Shown here one piece after another: positions 44,470 to 53,509 of a stretch of 64,000 nt of DNA (positions within the stretch are counted from its first letter, which is position 1; each line of letters starts with the position of its first letter). This DNA is from Pedobacter sp. ok626. Its GTDB lineage: Bacteria > Bacteroidota > Bacteroidia > Sphingobacteriales > Sphingobacteriaceae. The notes under the pieces are model-generated. The model was not told the origin of the DNA and made no database searches. It saw only the letters and a program-made list of their open reading frames with translations. Both the position numbers and the translations under genes were made by a program. The DNA is taken from the NCBI RefSeq assembly GCF_900100435.1, contig NZ_FNEX01000005.1, forward strand, positions 248,001-312,000, in the 5' to 3' direction.

Positions 44470-47400
44470 ATGAAAAATTACATTTTCTATGGCTGGGGGA
44501 GAATAGCCTCTCCTATGTTAAAATATCTCGTTATAATGAAATTAATTGTGCTAATCGTTTTTGTCGCCGTTATTCAGGTAAACGCTTCCAGCTATGCCCA
44601 AACGATAACGCTATCCCAAAAAGACATTTCACTTGTAGATCTGTTCAGAGAAATTAAGAAACAGACGGGGTATAATGTGCTTTGCAATACTAAGCTCATC
44701 AAAGAGACACCAGCGATAAAGGTTAATCTTAAAAATACGGCTTTAAAAGCCGCGCTTGATTTGGTTCTGATACCCAATGGGCTAAATTATACCATTGAAA
44801 ATAAAACGATTGTTGTACAAAGAATAGCATCGTTTTCAAATGAAGCAGTCTGGCGGGTTGAGATTAAAGGGAAGGTGGTTGATCATAATGATAAACCAAT
44901 GCCTGGTGTAAGCGTAAAGCTTAAAGGGAGCAGTACTGGGACAATAACGGATGCGGAAGGAAACTTCACGATTCGCAATGCGAAAAGTACGGACATTTTA
45001 GTATTCAGTTACCTGGGCTATGAAACTTCGGAGAGAACCATAGGTTCACAAAAGAATATAAAAGTAATAATGGTTGATCAAGCGGCTTCATTAAACGAGG
45101 TTGTGGTGGTTGGTTATGGCACTGTAAACCGGAGCGACCTTACCGGATCTGTTGGCGAAGTTAAAATGGATGACTTGAAAAAGGCACCCGTAGCCACATT
45201 TGAACAAGCATTGGCGGGAAGGATTGCTGGTGTGCAAGTTAGCTCTAACGACGGACAGCCCGGTTCTACAATGAATATTGTAATCAGAGGTGGAAATTCT
45301 TTAACCCAGCAAAATTCTCCTCTGTATGTTGTAGATGGCTTTCCTATGGAAGAGTCTGTCAGTTCCATCTTAAACCCAAGCGATATCGAGTCTATCAATA
45401 TCCTAAAAGATGCATCGGCAACCGCTATTTACGGTGCCCGCGGTGCAAATGGTGTGATTATTATCGAGACAAAAAAGGGGAAGATTGGAAAACCAGTTGT
45501 GGGGTATGATGGTTCATTGGGCTTTAACAATGTCACCCGTAAAATGGATTTGATGAATCCGTATGAATTTGTGAGGTATCAGCTTGAAATTAATCCGGCG
45601 ATAGCGGAAAATGCTTATCTGACTGTACCTGGAAGAACGCTCGATGATTATAAAACTACACCTGCGATAGATTGGCAAGATAAAATGTTCGAGACAGGGT
45701 CTGTTCAAATTCATAATCTTTCCTTAACGGGGGGAAATGCGGATACTAAATATGCCGTATCGGGTTCTATTTTTGATCAGAAAGGCGTAGTTGTAAATTC
45801 AGGATACAATCGTTACCAGGGAAGAATCTTATTGGAACAGCGCATTAGCAATAAGGTTAAGGCGTCTTTTAATATTAACGTTGGTAATGAAACTAATTTT
45901 GGCGTATCGCCATCCTCTTCCAGATCTTCCAGTTCGCAACCTTATTCTACTTTTCTGATGTATCAGGTCTGGGGTGCGCGACCAGTTAATACCGGGTTAA
46001 ATATAGAAGATGAACTGCTTGATCCTGATGCCAATGATGCCAGGTTTAATCCATATATATCAGCATTAAACGAAGTTAGGACTCGTACTACCAATACTTT
46101 GTTAGCCAATGCAAAAATAAGCTATGTCATTTCAAAGAAATTTGAGCTTACCGTAAGGGGGGGAATCAACAATAACTCCATTAGGAGTGAAGAGTTTTAT
46201 AATGCTCAAACATCGCGAGGATATCCTTTCCCGGATAATAATTTAGGTGTTAACGGTTCAACTTATAATGCGGAAACAAACAGCTGGTTAAATGAGAACC
46301 TCCTTACCTATGATCACAAAATCAACAAAAACAATAAAATTAATGTAATTGGCGGCTTTACCTTGCAAAAGGTTTTAAACCGACGGAGTGGTTATCTGGC
46401 TAAAAATGTACCGAATCCTGATCTTGGTGTTAGTGGTATAGATGAGGGGGAATTGTCTTCATTAGCGTCTTCATTGTCTGACTTTACGCAGGTCTCTTTT
46501 CTTGGTCGAGTAAATTACAGTTATAAATCGAAGTATCTGTTTACCGCGTCAATGCGGGCTGATGCTTCTTCAAAATTTTCGGAAAATAACAGATGGGGAT
46601 ATTTCCCCTCCGCTGCATTTGCCTGGAATATGCTGCAGGAATCTTTTATGAAGAAGCTGCCATTTGTTTCTAATTCCAAACTGCGATTAAGTTATGGTAT
46701 TACTGGAAATAATCGGGTAGGTGATTTTTCTTATCTTTCTTCTGTTACTTTTCCTTATGGCTCGTACTATTCGTTTAACAATCAAACCCCACAGCAAGGG
46801 GCATTGTTAAGCAACTATGGTAATTATGATTTAAAATGGGAGAGTACTGCGCAAACTGATATCGGTTATGACCTTTCTCTACTCAAAAATAGAATCAGTT
46901 TAACCGTTGATCTATACAGAAAAGTAACTTCCGACTTATTATTGAATGCAAATGTTCCTTATAGTACCGGTTATACCAAGATCCTGAAAAATGTTGGTAA
47001 GGTGAAAAATCAGGGAATTGAGCTCACACTGAATACGGTAAACATTAAAACCAAAAACTTTGAGTGGAGTAGTGATTTTAATATCGCCTTCAATTCCAAT
47101 AAAATCCTGGCTTTGGCCGACGATCAGGAATCGATGATCTCTACTGTTGGTTTTCCAGCTCCCTTTAGTGCTGCACAATTGTACCTGGCAAAAGTTGGTG
47201 GCCCCGCAGCTGTGTTTTATGGTTACAAATGGTTGGGCAATTATCAGGTAGAGGATTTTGACCAGCAGCCGAATGGAAGCTATTTGTTGAAGCCAGAAAT
47301 CTCGGGTAATGGCAGTGCAAGGGGGAATATTAAGCCGGGTGACATCAAATACGATGACATCAATGGTGATGGGATCGTAAACGAAAAAGACAGGGTGATT

Positions 47401-47916
47401 ATTGGACGTGCTTTACCCAAACATATTGGCGGATTCAATAATAATTTCAATTACAAAGGATTGGCTCTGAATGTGTTTTTTCAATGGTCGTACGGCAACG
47501 ATATTTTTAATGCCAACCGCGATATGTTTGAGGGTAATGCCTTTACCAGAAGTAATTTGAATCAATATGCTAGTTATGTGAATCGCTGGACGCCTGAGAA
47601 CCAAAATAACGAATACTACAGGTTTGGTGGGCAAGGGCCTGCGGGCAGGTTTTCTTCCCGTACCATTGAAGATGGTACGTTTCTGCGTTTGAAAACGGTT
47701 TCTCTATCCTATAGTCTACCCTCAGCTTTTATCTCAAAATTAAAGATAAAGTCAGTTAATGTGTTTGCGACAGGGCAAAATCTGTATACCTGGACGAAGT
47801 ATTCGGGAATGGATCCGGAAGTATCTGTGGCCAATACCATATTAACGCCAGGTTTTGATTATTCCGCATATCCAAGAGAAAGAACGCTGGTGTTTGGCAT
47901 AAAAGCCTCTTTATAA
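44470..47916 (+). CDS. SusC/RagA-family TonB-dependent receptor with STN domain (locus 2)
   Basis: A 1,148-residue paralogue of the locus 1 SusC. Order: signal region to ASSYAQ, STN domain (about 43-115, VDLFREIKKQTGYNVLCNTK), carboxypeptidase-like domain (about 136-205, GVSVKLKGSSTGTITDAEGN), the LNEVVVVGYG box, plug (NIVIRGGNSLTQQNSPLYVV, KDASATAIYGARGANGVI) and barrel ending LVFGIKASL. The two receptors share most conserved blocks, including QALAGR...GVQVSSND and the C-terminal YTWTKYSG segment, so locus duplication is likely. The ligand is probably related to, but not identical with, that of locus 1. Confidence 0.95.
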   Translation: MKNYIFYGWGRIASPMLKYLVIMKLIVLIVFVAVIQVNASSYAQTITLSQKDISLVDLFREIKKQTGYNVLCNTKLIKETPAIKVNLKNTALKAALDLVLIPNGLNYTIENKTIVVQRIASFSNEAVWRVEIKGKVVDHNDKPMPGVSVKLKGSSTGTITDAEGNFTIRNAKSTDILVFSYLGYETSERTIGSQKNIKVIMVDQAASLNEVVVVGYGTVNRSDLTGSVGEVKMDDLKKAPVATFEQALAGRIAGVQVSSNDGQPGSTMNIVIRGGNSLTQQNSPLYVVDGFPMEESVSSILNPSDIESINILKDASATAIYGARGANGVIIIETKKGKIGKPVVGYDGSLGFNNVTRKMDLMNPYEFVRYQLEINPAIAENAYLTVPGRTLDDYKTTPAIDWQDKMFETGSVQIHNLSLTGGNADTKYAVSGSIFDQKGVVVNSGYNRYQGRILLEQRISNKVKASFNINVGNETNFGVSPSSSRSSSSQPYSTFLMYQVWGARPVNTGLNIEDELLDPDANDARFNPYISALNEVRTRTTNTLLANAKISYVISKKFELTVRGGINNNSIRSEEFYNAQTSRGYPFPDNNLGVNGSTYNAETNSWLNENLLTYDHKINKNNKINVIGGFTLQKVLNRRSGYLAKNVPNPDLGVSGIDEGELSSLASSLSDFTQVSFLGRVNYSYKSKYLFTASMRADASSKFSENNRWGYFPSAAFAWNMLQESFMKKLPFVSNSKLRLSYGITGNNRVGDFSYLSSVTFPYGSYYSFNNQTPQQGALLSNYGNYDLKWESTAQTDIGYDLSLLKNRISLTVDLYRKVTSDLLLNANVPYSTGYTKILKNVGKVKNQGIELTLNTVNIKTKNFEWSSDFNIAFNSNKILALADDQESMISTVGFPAPFSAAQLYLAKVGGPAAVFYGYKWLGNYQVEDFDQQPNGSYLLKPEISGNGSARGNIKPGDIKYDDINGDGIVNEKDRVIIGRALPKHIGGFNNNFNYKGLALNVFFQWSYGNDIFNANRDMFEGNAFTRSNLNQYASYVNRWTPENQNNEYYRFGGQGPAGRFSSRTIEDGTFLRLKTVSLSYSLPSAFISKLKIKSVNVFATGQNLYTWTKYSGMDPEVSVANTILTPGFDYSAYPRERTLVFGIKASL

Positions 47917-47958
47917 AGCTAATCAAGAATCACAATATTAAATAGTTAAGATATAGAT

Positions 47959-49815
47959 ATGAAAAATAGGTATTTGATCATAATGCTGCTGGTCATAATT
48001 ACACTGGCATCATGTAAAAAGTTTTTAGATACAAGTCCATCAGACTTTTTAAGTCCTAAAAACTATTACGAAACGGAAACACAACTTAATACAGGTTTAA
48101 CAGGTGTTTATGTAACCCTAGCCAGCCAAAACCTTTATTGTAACAATATGTTGGCCAGAATGGGACTGGAAACTGATGAGGGATTTTGCAGCAATGCAGC
48201 GGAGCTTGTAGGTGTTGCTGGTTATAATGTATCCACAACGGACGCTAAGGTTTTAGGCTATTGGCAGGCACTTTATGCTGGCATCAATAGAGCCAATCTC
48301 GTACTTGAAAATATCAACAAACCTAAGATGGACGAAACTAGAAGAGGCAAGATAAAAGGAGAAACCTTATTCCTGCGTGCTTACTTCTATTTTATGCTGG
48401 TTAGTACATTTAATGATGTTCCATTGGTTTTAAAGACTCCGGTTACCGCTGCTTCCCAGGATATTCAACTGCCTCCAACGCCGGCCAAAGATGTGTATGT
48501 ACAGATTTTGAAGGATATGGAAGAAGCATCTTTGCTGGTGGATGATATCAAAACCGTTAATTTTGGAGGGAGAGTAAGTAAATCTGCAGTTTGGGGCGTT
48601 ATGGCAAGAGTATGTCTTTATATGGCTGGAAATCCGGTTAATGACCTTACTAAATATGCCGATGCAAAAAAATGGGCAGAAAAAGTAATGACTGAAGGCA
48701 CGCACAGCTTAAATACTTCCTTTCAGGATGTATTTGTGAATTATGCACAAGATAAATATGATGTAAAAGAAAGCATTTGGGAAGTTGAATTTTGGGGTAA
48801 TAATAGTACTGCCTATACCATTGGTGGTATGGTTGGACGTAATAACGGAATCCGCCAGAATGCTGGTGGGGATCCTTCGATAGGCTATTCGCCTGGGTAT
48901 TTACACCCTACGTTGTGGATGTTTAATTTGTATGAACCAACTGGAGTCACGTACTCAAATGACTTGCGTAGGGATTGGTCTATTGCAGCCTTTTCTTATT
49001 CTGGAAATAACACCAATATCAAAGTCAACTGGGCCACCAATCAGATCTATCAACGTAATTGTGGTAAATGGCGTAGGGAAAATGAAATTATGCTTCCTAA
49101 AGCCGATATCCGTACGCCACAAAATTTCCCCTTATTACGTTATTCAGATGTGTTGTTGATGTATGCTGAAGCCGATAATGAGATAAACGGACCTATAAAC
49201 GAGACCATAGCGGCTGTAAATACGGTGAGGAGAAGAGGGTATGGCAAATTCCTGAATGGTTATGGCGCCGTGTCCGAAAGTGTGAAAACAATTACGTTAG
49301 ATAATGGAGGTAGCGGTTATACTTCAGTACCTACAGTAGTCATCGCAGGTGGTGAGGGCAGTGGTGCTACGGCTACAGCGACCATTTCCGGTGGAAAAGT
49401 TAGTGCCATTACCATTACCAATTCAGGTAGCAAATTTAAAACCATTCCAACAGTAACTATAACAGGTGGTGGCGGGACACTGGCAAGGGCCACTGCAACT
49501 TTAACTAGCATCACCGATGCAGATCTTAAGGCTAATAATACCGCATCCAAAGATGATTTTAGAACGGCGATACAGAATGAAAGAGCTAGAGAATTAAATT
49601 ATGAATTGTTACGGAGGGGTGATCTGGTCCGCTGGGGGAAATTTATCGAAAGGTTAACCGCCATTAAAACAGAGGTAACCGCTTCATCAAGTTCGGTAGA
49701 CCGGAACAATGCGCTGATCTGTTACAGTAATTTTTCTGAACGCGATGTGCTTTGGCCTATACCTTCTTACGAAATTGGTGTTAATCCCAATCTCATTCAA
49801 AATAAAGGTTGGTAA
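47959..49815 (+). CDS. SusD/RagB-family lipoprotein with glycine-rich insert (locus 2)
   Basis: A 618-residue lipoprotein (lipobox TLASC, Cys19). The SusD fold is complete: KNYYETETQLNTGLTGVYVT, GINRANLVLENIN, GETLFLRAYFYFMLVSTFND, NFPLLRYSDVLLMYAEADNE, NERARELNYELLRRGDLVRW and the final WPIPSYEIGVNPNLIQNKGW. Between NTVRRRGYGKFL and the NERAREL helix, about 77 residues (roughly 442-518) are inserted: two copies of a GSGYTSVPTVVI-like beta repeat. The locus 1 SusD has only a short loop there. The insert keeps the frame and both flanking helices are intact, so the protein is probably functional. Confidence 0.94.
   Translation: MKNRYLIIMLLVIITLASCKKFLDTSPSDFLSPKNYYETETQLNTGLTGVYVTLASQNLYCNNMLARMGLETDEGFCSNAAELVGVAGYNVSTTDAKVLGYWQALYAGINRANLVLENINKPKMDETRRGKIKGETLFLRAYFYFMLVSTFNDVPLVLKTPVTAASQDIQLPPTPAKDVYVQILKDMEEASLLVDDIKTVNFGGRVSKSAVWGVMARVCLYMAGNPVNDLTKYADAKKWAEKVMTEGTHSLNTSFQDVFVNYAQDKYDVKESIWEVEFWGNNSTAYTIGGMVGRNNGIRQNAGGDPSIGYSPGYLHPTLWMFNLYEPTGVTYSNDLRRDWSIAAFSYSGNNTNIKVNWATNQIYQRNCGKWRRENEIMLPKADIRTPQNFPLLRYSDVLLMYAEADNEINGPINETIAAVNTVRRRGYGKFLNGYGAVSESVKTITLDNGGSGYTSVPTVVIAGGEGSGATATATISGGKVSAITITNSGSKFKTIPTVTITGGGGTLARATATLTSITDADLKANNTASKDDFRTAIQNERARELNYELLRRGDLVRWGKFIERLTAIKTEVTASSSSVDRNNALICYSNFSERDVLWPIPSYEIGVNPNLIQNKGW
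49282..49512 (+). repeat. Inserted two-unit glycine-rich repeat in susD of locus 2
   Basis: Codes for two similar ~36-residue units: the first contains GGSGYTSVPTVVIAGGEGSG and SGGKVSAITI, the second NSGSKFKTIPTVTITGGGG and ARATATL. The pattern resembles beta-rich repeats of phage tail and adhesin proteins rather than any part of the SusD fold. Confidence 0.7.
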
Positions 49816-49842
49816 CAAATGGTAATCTAAAAGAAAACTCTA

Positions 49843-50766
49843 ATGAAAAGATATAATTTATTTCTGGCCATTTTGGTAATGGTCTGTATTTCCTGTACCA
49901 AAGATTTAGCTGTAGCGACGCCTGAATTTAATGTAGAGCTGCAAACACTGATGGTAAAGGCTGGTACGGCCGCTGTGTTTAATTTTAAAGGTAATCCGGA
50001 TATGCTCTCCTTTTATTCTGGAGAAACCGGGCGTAGTTATGAGTTTGCGAATGCCAATAGGAAATTTGAATCGAAAATAACATTACTTTTTGATTCCCAG
50101 ATTCTGGATGGTAGCCAGGACAACCAGTTTTCAGTACTCGCTTCTTCAGATTTTAACGGCGCCTATGATCTTGATAATATCCATGCTGCAACCTGGATAG
50201 ATGTAACCAGCCGGTTCCGTTTGGCAAGTCCAGCTGATAATCGGGTACTGGTATCATCCGGAGAATCTCAGGTAACGGATCTGTTTGCGGGAAATAAACC
50301 CGTCTACCTTGCATTTAAATATATAACTAAGCCACAAACCCTAAATGGCAGGTATAACTTATGGCGTGTACAAAATATGTTGCTGCAATCGGAGGATGAA
50401 ATCAATGGAAAAGTTTTGGTAATGAACCAGGCTGGCGGTGCCTGGAAAATGATACAATCCAGCAATTACGAAGCTAACCGAGGTTCCATCATAACCAATA
50501 ACATCACATTTATGGGCAATGCGACCAACAAAGATGTAGAGACCGAAGCCTGGGCAATCAGTAAATCGGTTAGTGCGGTGACCAAAACGGATCTTGGTCC
50601 AGACCGTCCTACTTCTATTAAAACGCTGTCAGACCCCACTTTAAAGAACTACAGCTATGTCTATACAAAACAAGGCACCTATACAGCAACTTTTGTAGGT
50701 ATAAATGCCAATCTCAATCAAACAAAAAAAGAAATTAAACAAGTACCAATTGTGGTTAGCCCTTAG
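49843..50766 (+). CDS. DUF5017 domain-containing lipoprotein
   Basis: A 307-residue lipoprotein (lipobox CISC, Cys18). After the anchor comes the opening typical of DUF5017 proteins (FNVELQTLMVKAGTAAVFNF, GNPDMLSFYSGETGRSYEF), a beta-rich N-terminal domain followed by a second domain with WRVQNMLLQSEDEI. These proteins usually sit after SusD in Bacteroidota glycan loci and are thought to be surface glycan-binding or accessory proteins; binding is not shown by sequence. It lies 27 bases after susD and 31 bases before the propeller gene. Confidence 0.83.
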   Translation: MKRYNLFLAILVMVCISCTKDLAVATPEFNVELQTLMVKAGTAAVFNFKGNPDMLSFYSGETGRSYEFANANRKFESKITLLFDSQILDGSQDNQFSVLASSDFNGAYDLDNIHAATWIDVTSRFRLASPADNRVLVSSGESQVTDLFAGNKPVYLAFKYITKPQTLNGRYNLWRVQNMLLQSEDEINGKVLVMNQAGGAWKMIQSSNYEANRGSIITNNITFMGNATNKDVETEAWAISKSVSAVTKTDLGPDRPTSIKTLSDPTLKNYSYVYTKQGTYTATFVGINANLNQTKKEIKQVPIVVSP

Positions 50767-50797
50767 TAAGGAGGCTGCGGTTATCAAAAATAAATAC

Positions 50798-52561
50798 ATG
50801 AAACGACATCAATTTATTCCATATATACTGGTTTTCCTATTGTACCTGATTTCTGGTGCTGTATATGGGCAAAGCCAGGTCCTGGCTTTTAAATTTACCA
50901 GTGCGGACAATGGCAAACAGCTTAGTAATACCTCAACCTCTACTCATGCTAACTTGGAAATCTCTACCTTAAGCAGGGGGGCAGGGGCCTCAGGGATCCA
51001 TGCTACAGCCGGATCTGGTAGGTCTATGGTTGCTAATCTTTCGGTTAGTGCTACAAAGGCCGAGGCGATCAGTTCAGGAGCTTATTACGAATTTTTTATA
51101 AAAGCTAAATCTGGACATTTTGTTTCCCTGACCGAATTAAATGTAACGTTAAGGAGGCAAACCGAATCTGCTTATATTTATCGATGGAAGTATAGTATAG
51201 ACGGGGGGACTACTTTTAAGGAATTAGGTACTGGTGATATTTCCATTCTCGATAATAATAATGAGGGAGTACAGCAGCCTGTTATTCAGCTTTCGGATTA
51301 TAGTGATTTAAAAAATGTGCCATCCTCCACTACCATTATTTTCCGGATTTATGCCTGGGGTGGTGTAAATACGTCAAGTACGACCACTACAGCATTTGGT
51401 ATTGGTAAATCGAGTTCTGCTGGAAGCAATGCTATTTCTGTTAAAGGATTTTTGAGTGATGTCGAAATTCCCGGAAAAGTATTGGGACATCGTGCAGCGT
51501 CGAGCCAGATCTATCTTGGTTCTCCGAGTATATGTATCCTGCCAAATGGTAATTATATCGCTGCATCCGACTTCTTCGGTCCTAATCCGGAAGCGAGAGT
51601 GGATGGTAAATCGGTTACGAGGATTTATCAGTCGACGGATGCAGGGGAGAGTTGGACAGTCCTTACCGATATAGTAGGGCAGTTTATGTCTAACCTCTTT
51701 GTGCATCAAAATAGCCTTTATATTTTGGGGCCAGCTGGTAATGAAGGCAATCTAATCATCAGAAAGTCTACCGATGGTGGTCTGAACTGGACATTGCCAA
51801 CAGATAGTACGAATGGTGTATTAAAGACTGGTCGGTATCACACGGCACCTACTCCAGTAGTACAGCATAATGGCAGGCTTTGGCGAGCCATGGAAGATGC
51901 AGAGGGAGCTATACAGACCTGGCCGAAAAAATTCAGAGCCTTTATGTTGTCTGTACCTGAAAATGCCGATTTGTTGGTTGCGGCAAATTGGACAAGCAGT
52001 AATACTATGCCATACGATTCTACTTACTTAGGTGGGTATTTTTATGGATGGTTAGAGGGGAACGCAGTTATAGGGCCGGGCGGTAATATGTTAAATGTGA
52101 TCAGAGTACATACTTTCGACAAGTTAAGAGAAAGAGTAGCGTTGATTAATGTCGATAGTACCGGTACTACAGCTACATTTAGTCCTACAACTGGATTTAA
52201 GGATTTTCCAGGTGGAGGGAAGAAATTTACGATACGTTATGACAGTATTTCTAATAAATACTGGACGCTTTCCAATTACGTACCGGAGATTTATCGTGGA
52301 GTTATTCCATTGGATCGGGTTCGCAATACGCTTGCGCTGTGCTCTTCAACAGATTTGCTAAGCTGGACTGTAGAATCTACGGTACTGCAGCATCCAGATA
52401 CGCTTAAACATGGTTTTCAGTACGTAGACTGGCAATTTGCTGGGGAAGATATTATAGCTGTATGCAGAACCGCTTACGATGATGGTTTGGGGGGAGCAAA
52501 CAGTTACCATAACAACAACCTGTTTACTTTCCATAGAATAAAAAAATATAGAAATCCTTGA
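50798..52561 (+). CDS. Secreted sialidase-fold protein with N-terminal beta-sandwich domain
   Basis: A 587-residue secreted protein, starting at the ATG at 50798 (MKRHQFIPYILVFLLYLISG), which gives a clean signal peptide; the longer frame overlaps the DUF5017 gene. Residues ~25-220 form a strand-rich domain (VLAFKFTSADNG, SIDGGTTFKELGTG), perhaps a carbohydrate-binding sandwich. Residues ~230-587 are a sialidase-like propeller with GSPSICILPNGNYIAASDFF, the Asp box YQSTDAGESWT, RYHTAPTPVVQHNGRLWRAM and GFQYVDWQFAG. The same blocks occur in the locus 1 lipoprotein, but here the extra domain is N-terminal and the FISUMP domain is absent. The substrate is unknown. Confidence 0.83.
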   Translation: MKRHQFIPYILVFLLYLISGAVYGQSQVLAFKFTSADNGKQLSNTSTSTHANLEISTLSRGAGASGIHATAGSGRSMVANLSVSATKAEAISSGAYYEFFIKAKSGHFVSLTELNVTLRRQTESAYIYRWKYSIDGGTTFKELGTGDISILDNNNEGVQQPVIQLSDYSDLKNVPSSTTIIFRIYAWGGVNTSSTTTTAFGIGKSSSAGSNAISVKGFLSDVEIPGKVLGHRAASSQIYLGSPSICILPNGNYIAASDFFGPNPEARVDGKSVTRIYQSTDAGESWTVLTDIVGQFMSNLFVHQNSLYILGPAGNEGNLIIRKSTDGGLNWTLPTDSTNGVLKTGRYHTAPTPVVQHNGRLWRAMEDAEGAIQTWPKKFRAFMLSVPENADLLVAANWTSSNTMPYDSTYLGGYFYGWLEGNAVIGPGGNMLNVIRVHTFDKLRERVALINVDSTGTTATFSPTTGFKDFPGGGKKFTIRYDSISNKYWTLSNYVPEIYRGVIPLDRVRNTLALCSSTDLLSWTVESTVLQHPDTLKHGFQYVDWQFAGEDIIAVCRTAYDDGLGGANSYHNNNLFTFHRIKKYRNP

Positions 52562-52579
52562 TGGTAAATAAAAATGCTT

Positions 52580-52614
52580 GTTGCTGATCTTATGAATCAC
52601 ATAAAATCAGCAAC
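52580..52614. terminator. Convergent terminator between locus 2 and tyrA
   Basis: GTTGCTGAT (52580-52588) pairs with ATCAGCAAC (52606-52614); after one mismatch three more pairs extend the stem. It stands between two converging stop codons and probably serves both strands. Confidence 0.7.
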
Positions 52615-52622
52615 TCATTTAA

Positions 52623-53471
52623 TTATTCTTCCCGGTCTAGGACATGCTTGATTTTGTTCGCATTCTCCATCAATTCCGTAAGATAAGCCCAGTTCTCTTT
52701 TTCAATACAGGATTTGAATTTCCTGAGTTGGGTAATGTGTTCATTTAGTACATCGAGCACATTTTCTTTATTCTGTTTAAATATGGGCATCCACATCGCA
52801 GGGCTACTTTTTGCCAGCCTTACTGTACTTTCGAAACCCGCACTGGCCAGTTCAAATATGGCATTTTCTTCTTTCTCTTTTTCCAGTACGGTATTGGCTA
52901 AAGCAAAGGAGGTAATATGGGAGATATGACTGACATAGGCCACATGGACATCATGATCTTTTCCTTCCATATAGACATTGTACATGCCTAATAAAGTATA
53001 TAATTGTTCTACTGTTGTTAATGCATCCTTATCGCTTTCTGTAGCATTACAGATCACATTCGCGCGACCATCGAAGGCATCTTCGGTTGCAGCTTCCGGT
53101 CCACTGAATTCTGTACCCCACATTGGGTGTGTGGCAATGTATCTGCCTCTTTTGGCATGTCCTTTTACTGCATCCAATAAGGACATTTTAGTGGAACCTG
53201 TATCCAATACGATCTGGTGTTTTATTTGATCCAGTACCAAGGGTAATAGTGTTGCACATGCACTTACAGGGGCGCTTAGTATAATGAGGTCGCTATTAGC
53301 TATTGCGCTATTGAGGTCGGTTATTTCATCTACAATCCCAAGTTCCAATGCCTTCTGCGTATGTGCCTCTTGGTTGTCCACACCAAATACTTTTGTGGCA
53401 AAGCCTTTTTGCTTTAACACCAAAGCCATGGAACCACCAATAAGTCCGAGGCCGACTACTGCTATCTTCAT
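52623..53471 (-). CDS. tyrA: Prephenate dehydrogenase
   Basis: TyrA converts prephenate to 4-hydroxyphenylpyruvate with NAD+ in tyrosine synthesis. The 282-residue protein opens with the nucleotide-binding motif VVGLGLIGGSMALVL (4-18). ILSAPVSACATLLP, the substrate-site HPMWGTEFSGPEAA and the helical dimerisation domain (HVAYVSHISHITSFALANTV) follow. It lacks ACT and chorismate mutase domains. It is the second gene of an operon with an aminotransferase 38 bases upstream, an arrangement common in Bacteroidota aromatic amino acid clusters, although here pheA and aroF-like genes are not in the window. Confidence 0.92.
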   Translation of the reverse strand: MKIAVVGLGLIGGSMALVLKQKGFATKVFGVDNQEAHTQKALELGIVDEITDLNSAIANSDLIILSAPVSACATLLPLVLDQIKHQIVLDTGSTKMSLLDAVKGHAKRGRYIATHPMWGTEFSGPEAATEDAFDGRANVICNATESDKDALTTVEQLYTLLGMYNVYMEGKDHDVHVAYVSHISHITSFALANTVLEKEKEENAIFELASAGFESTVRLAKSSPAMWMPIFKQNKENVLDVLNEHITQLRKFKSCIEKENWAYLTELMENANKIKHVLDREE

Positions 53472-53509
53472 TGTTTAAATATAATTATTAATGTAAGCGT
53501 TCTTTTATG

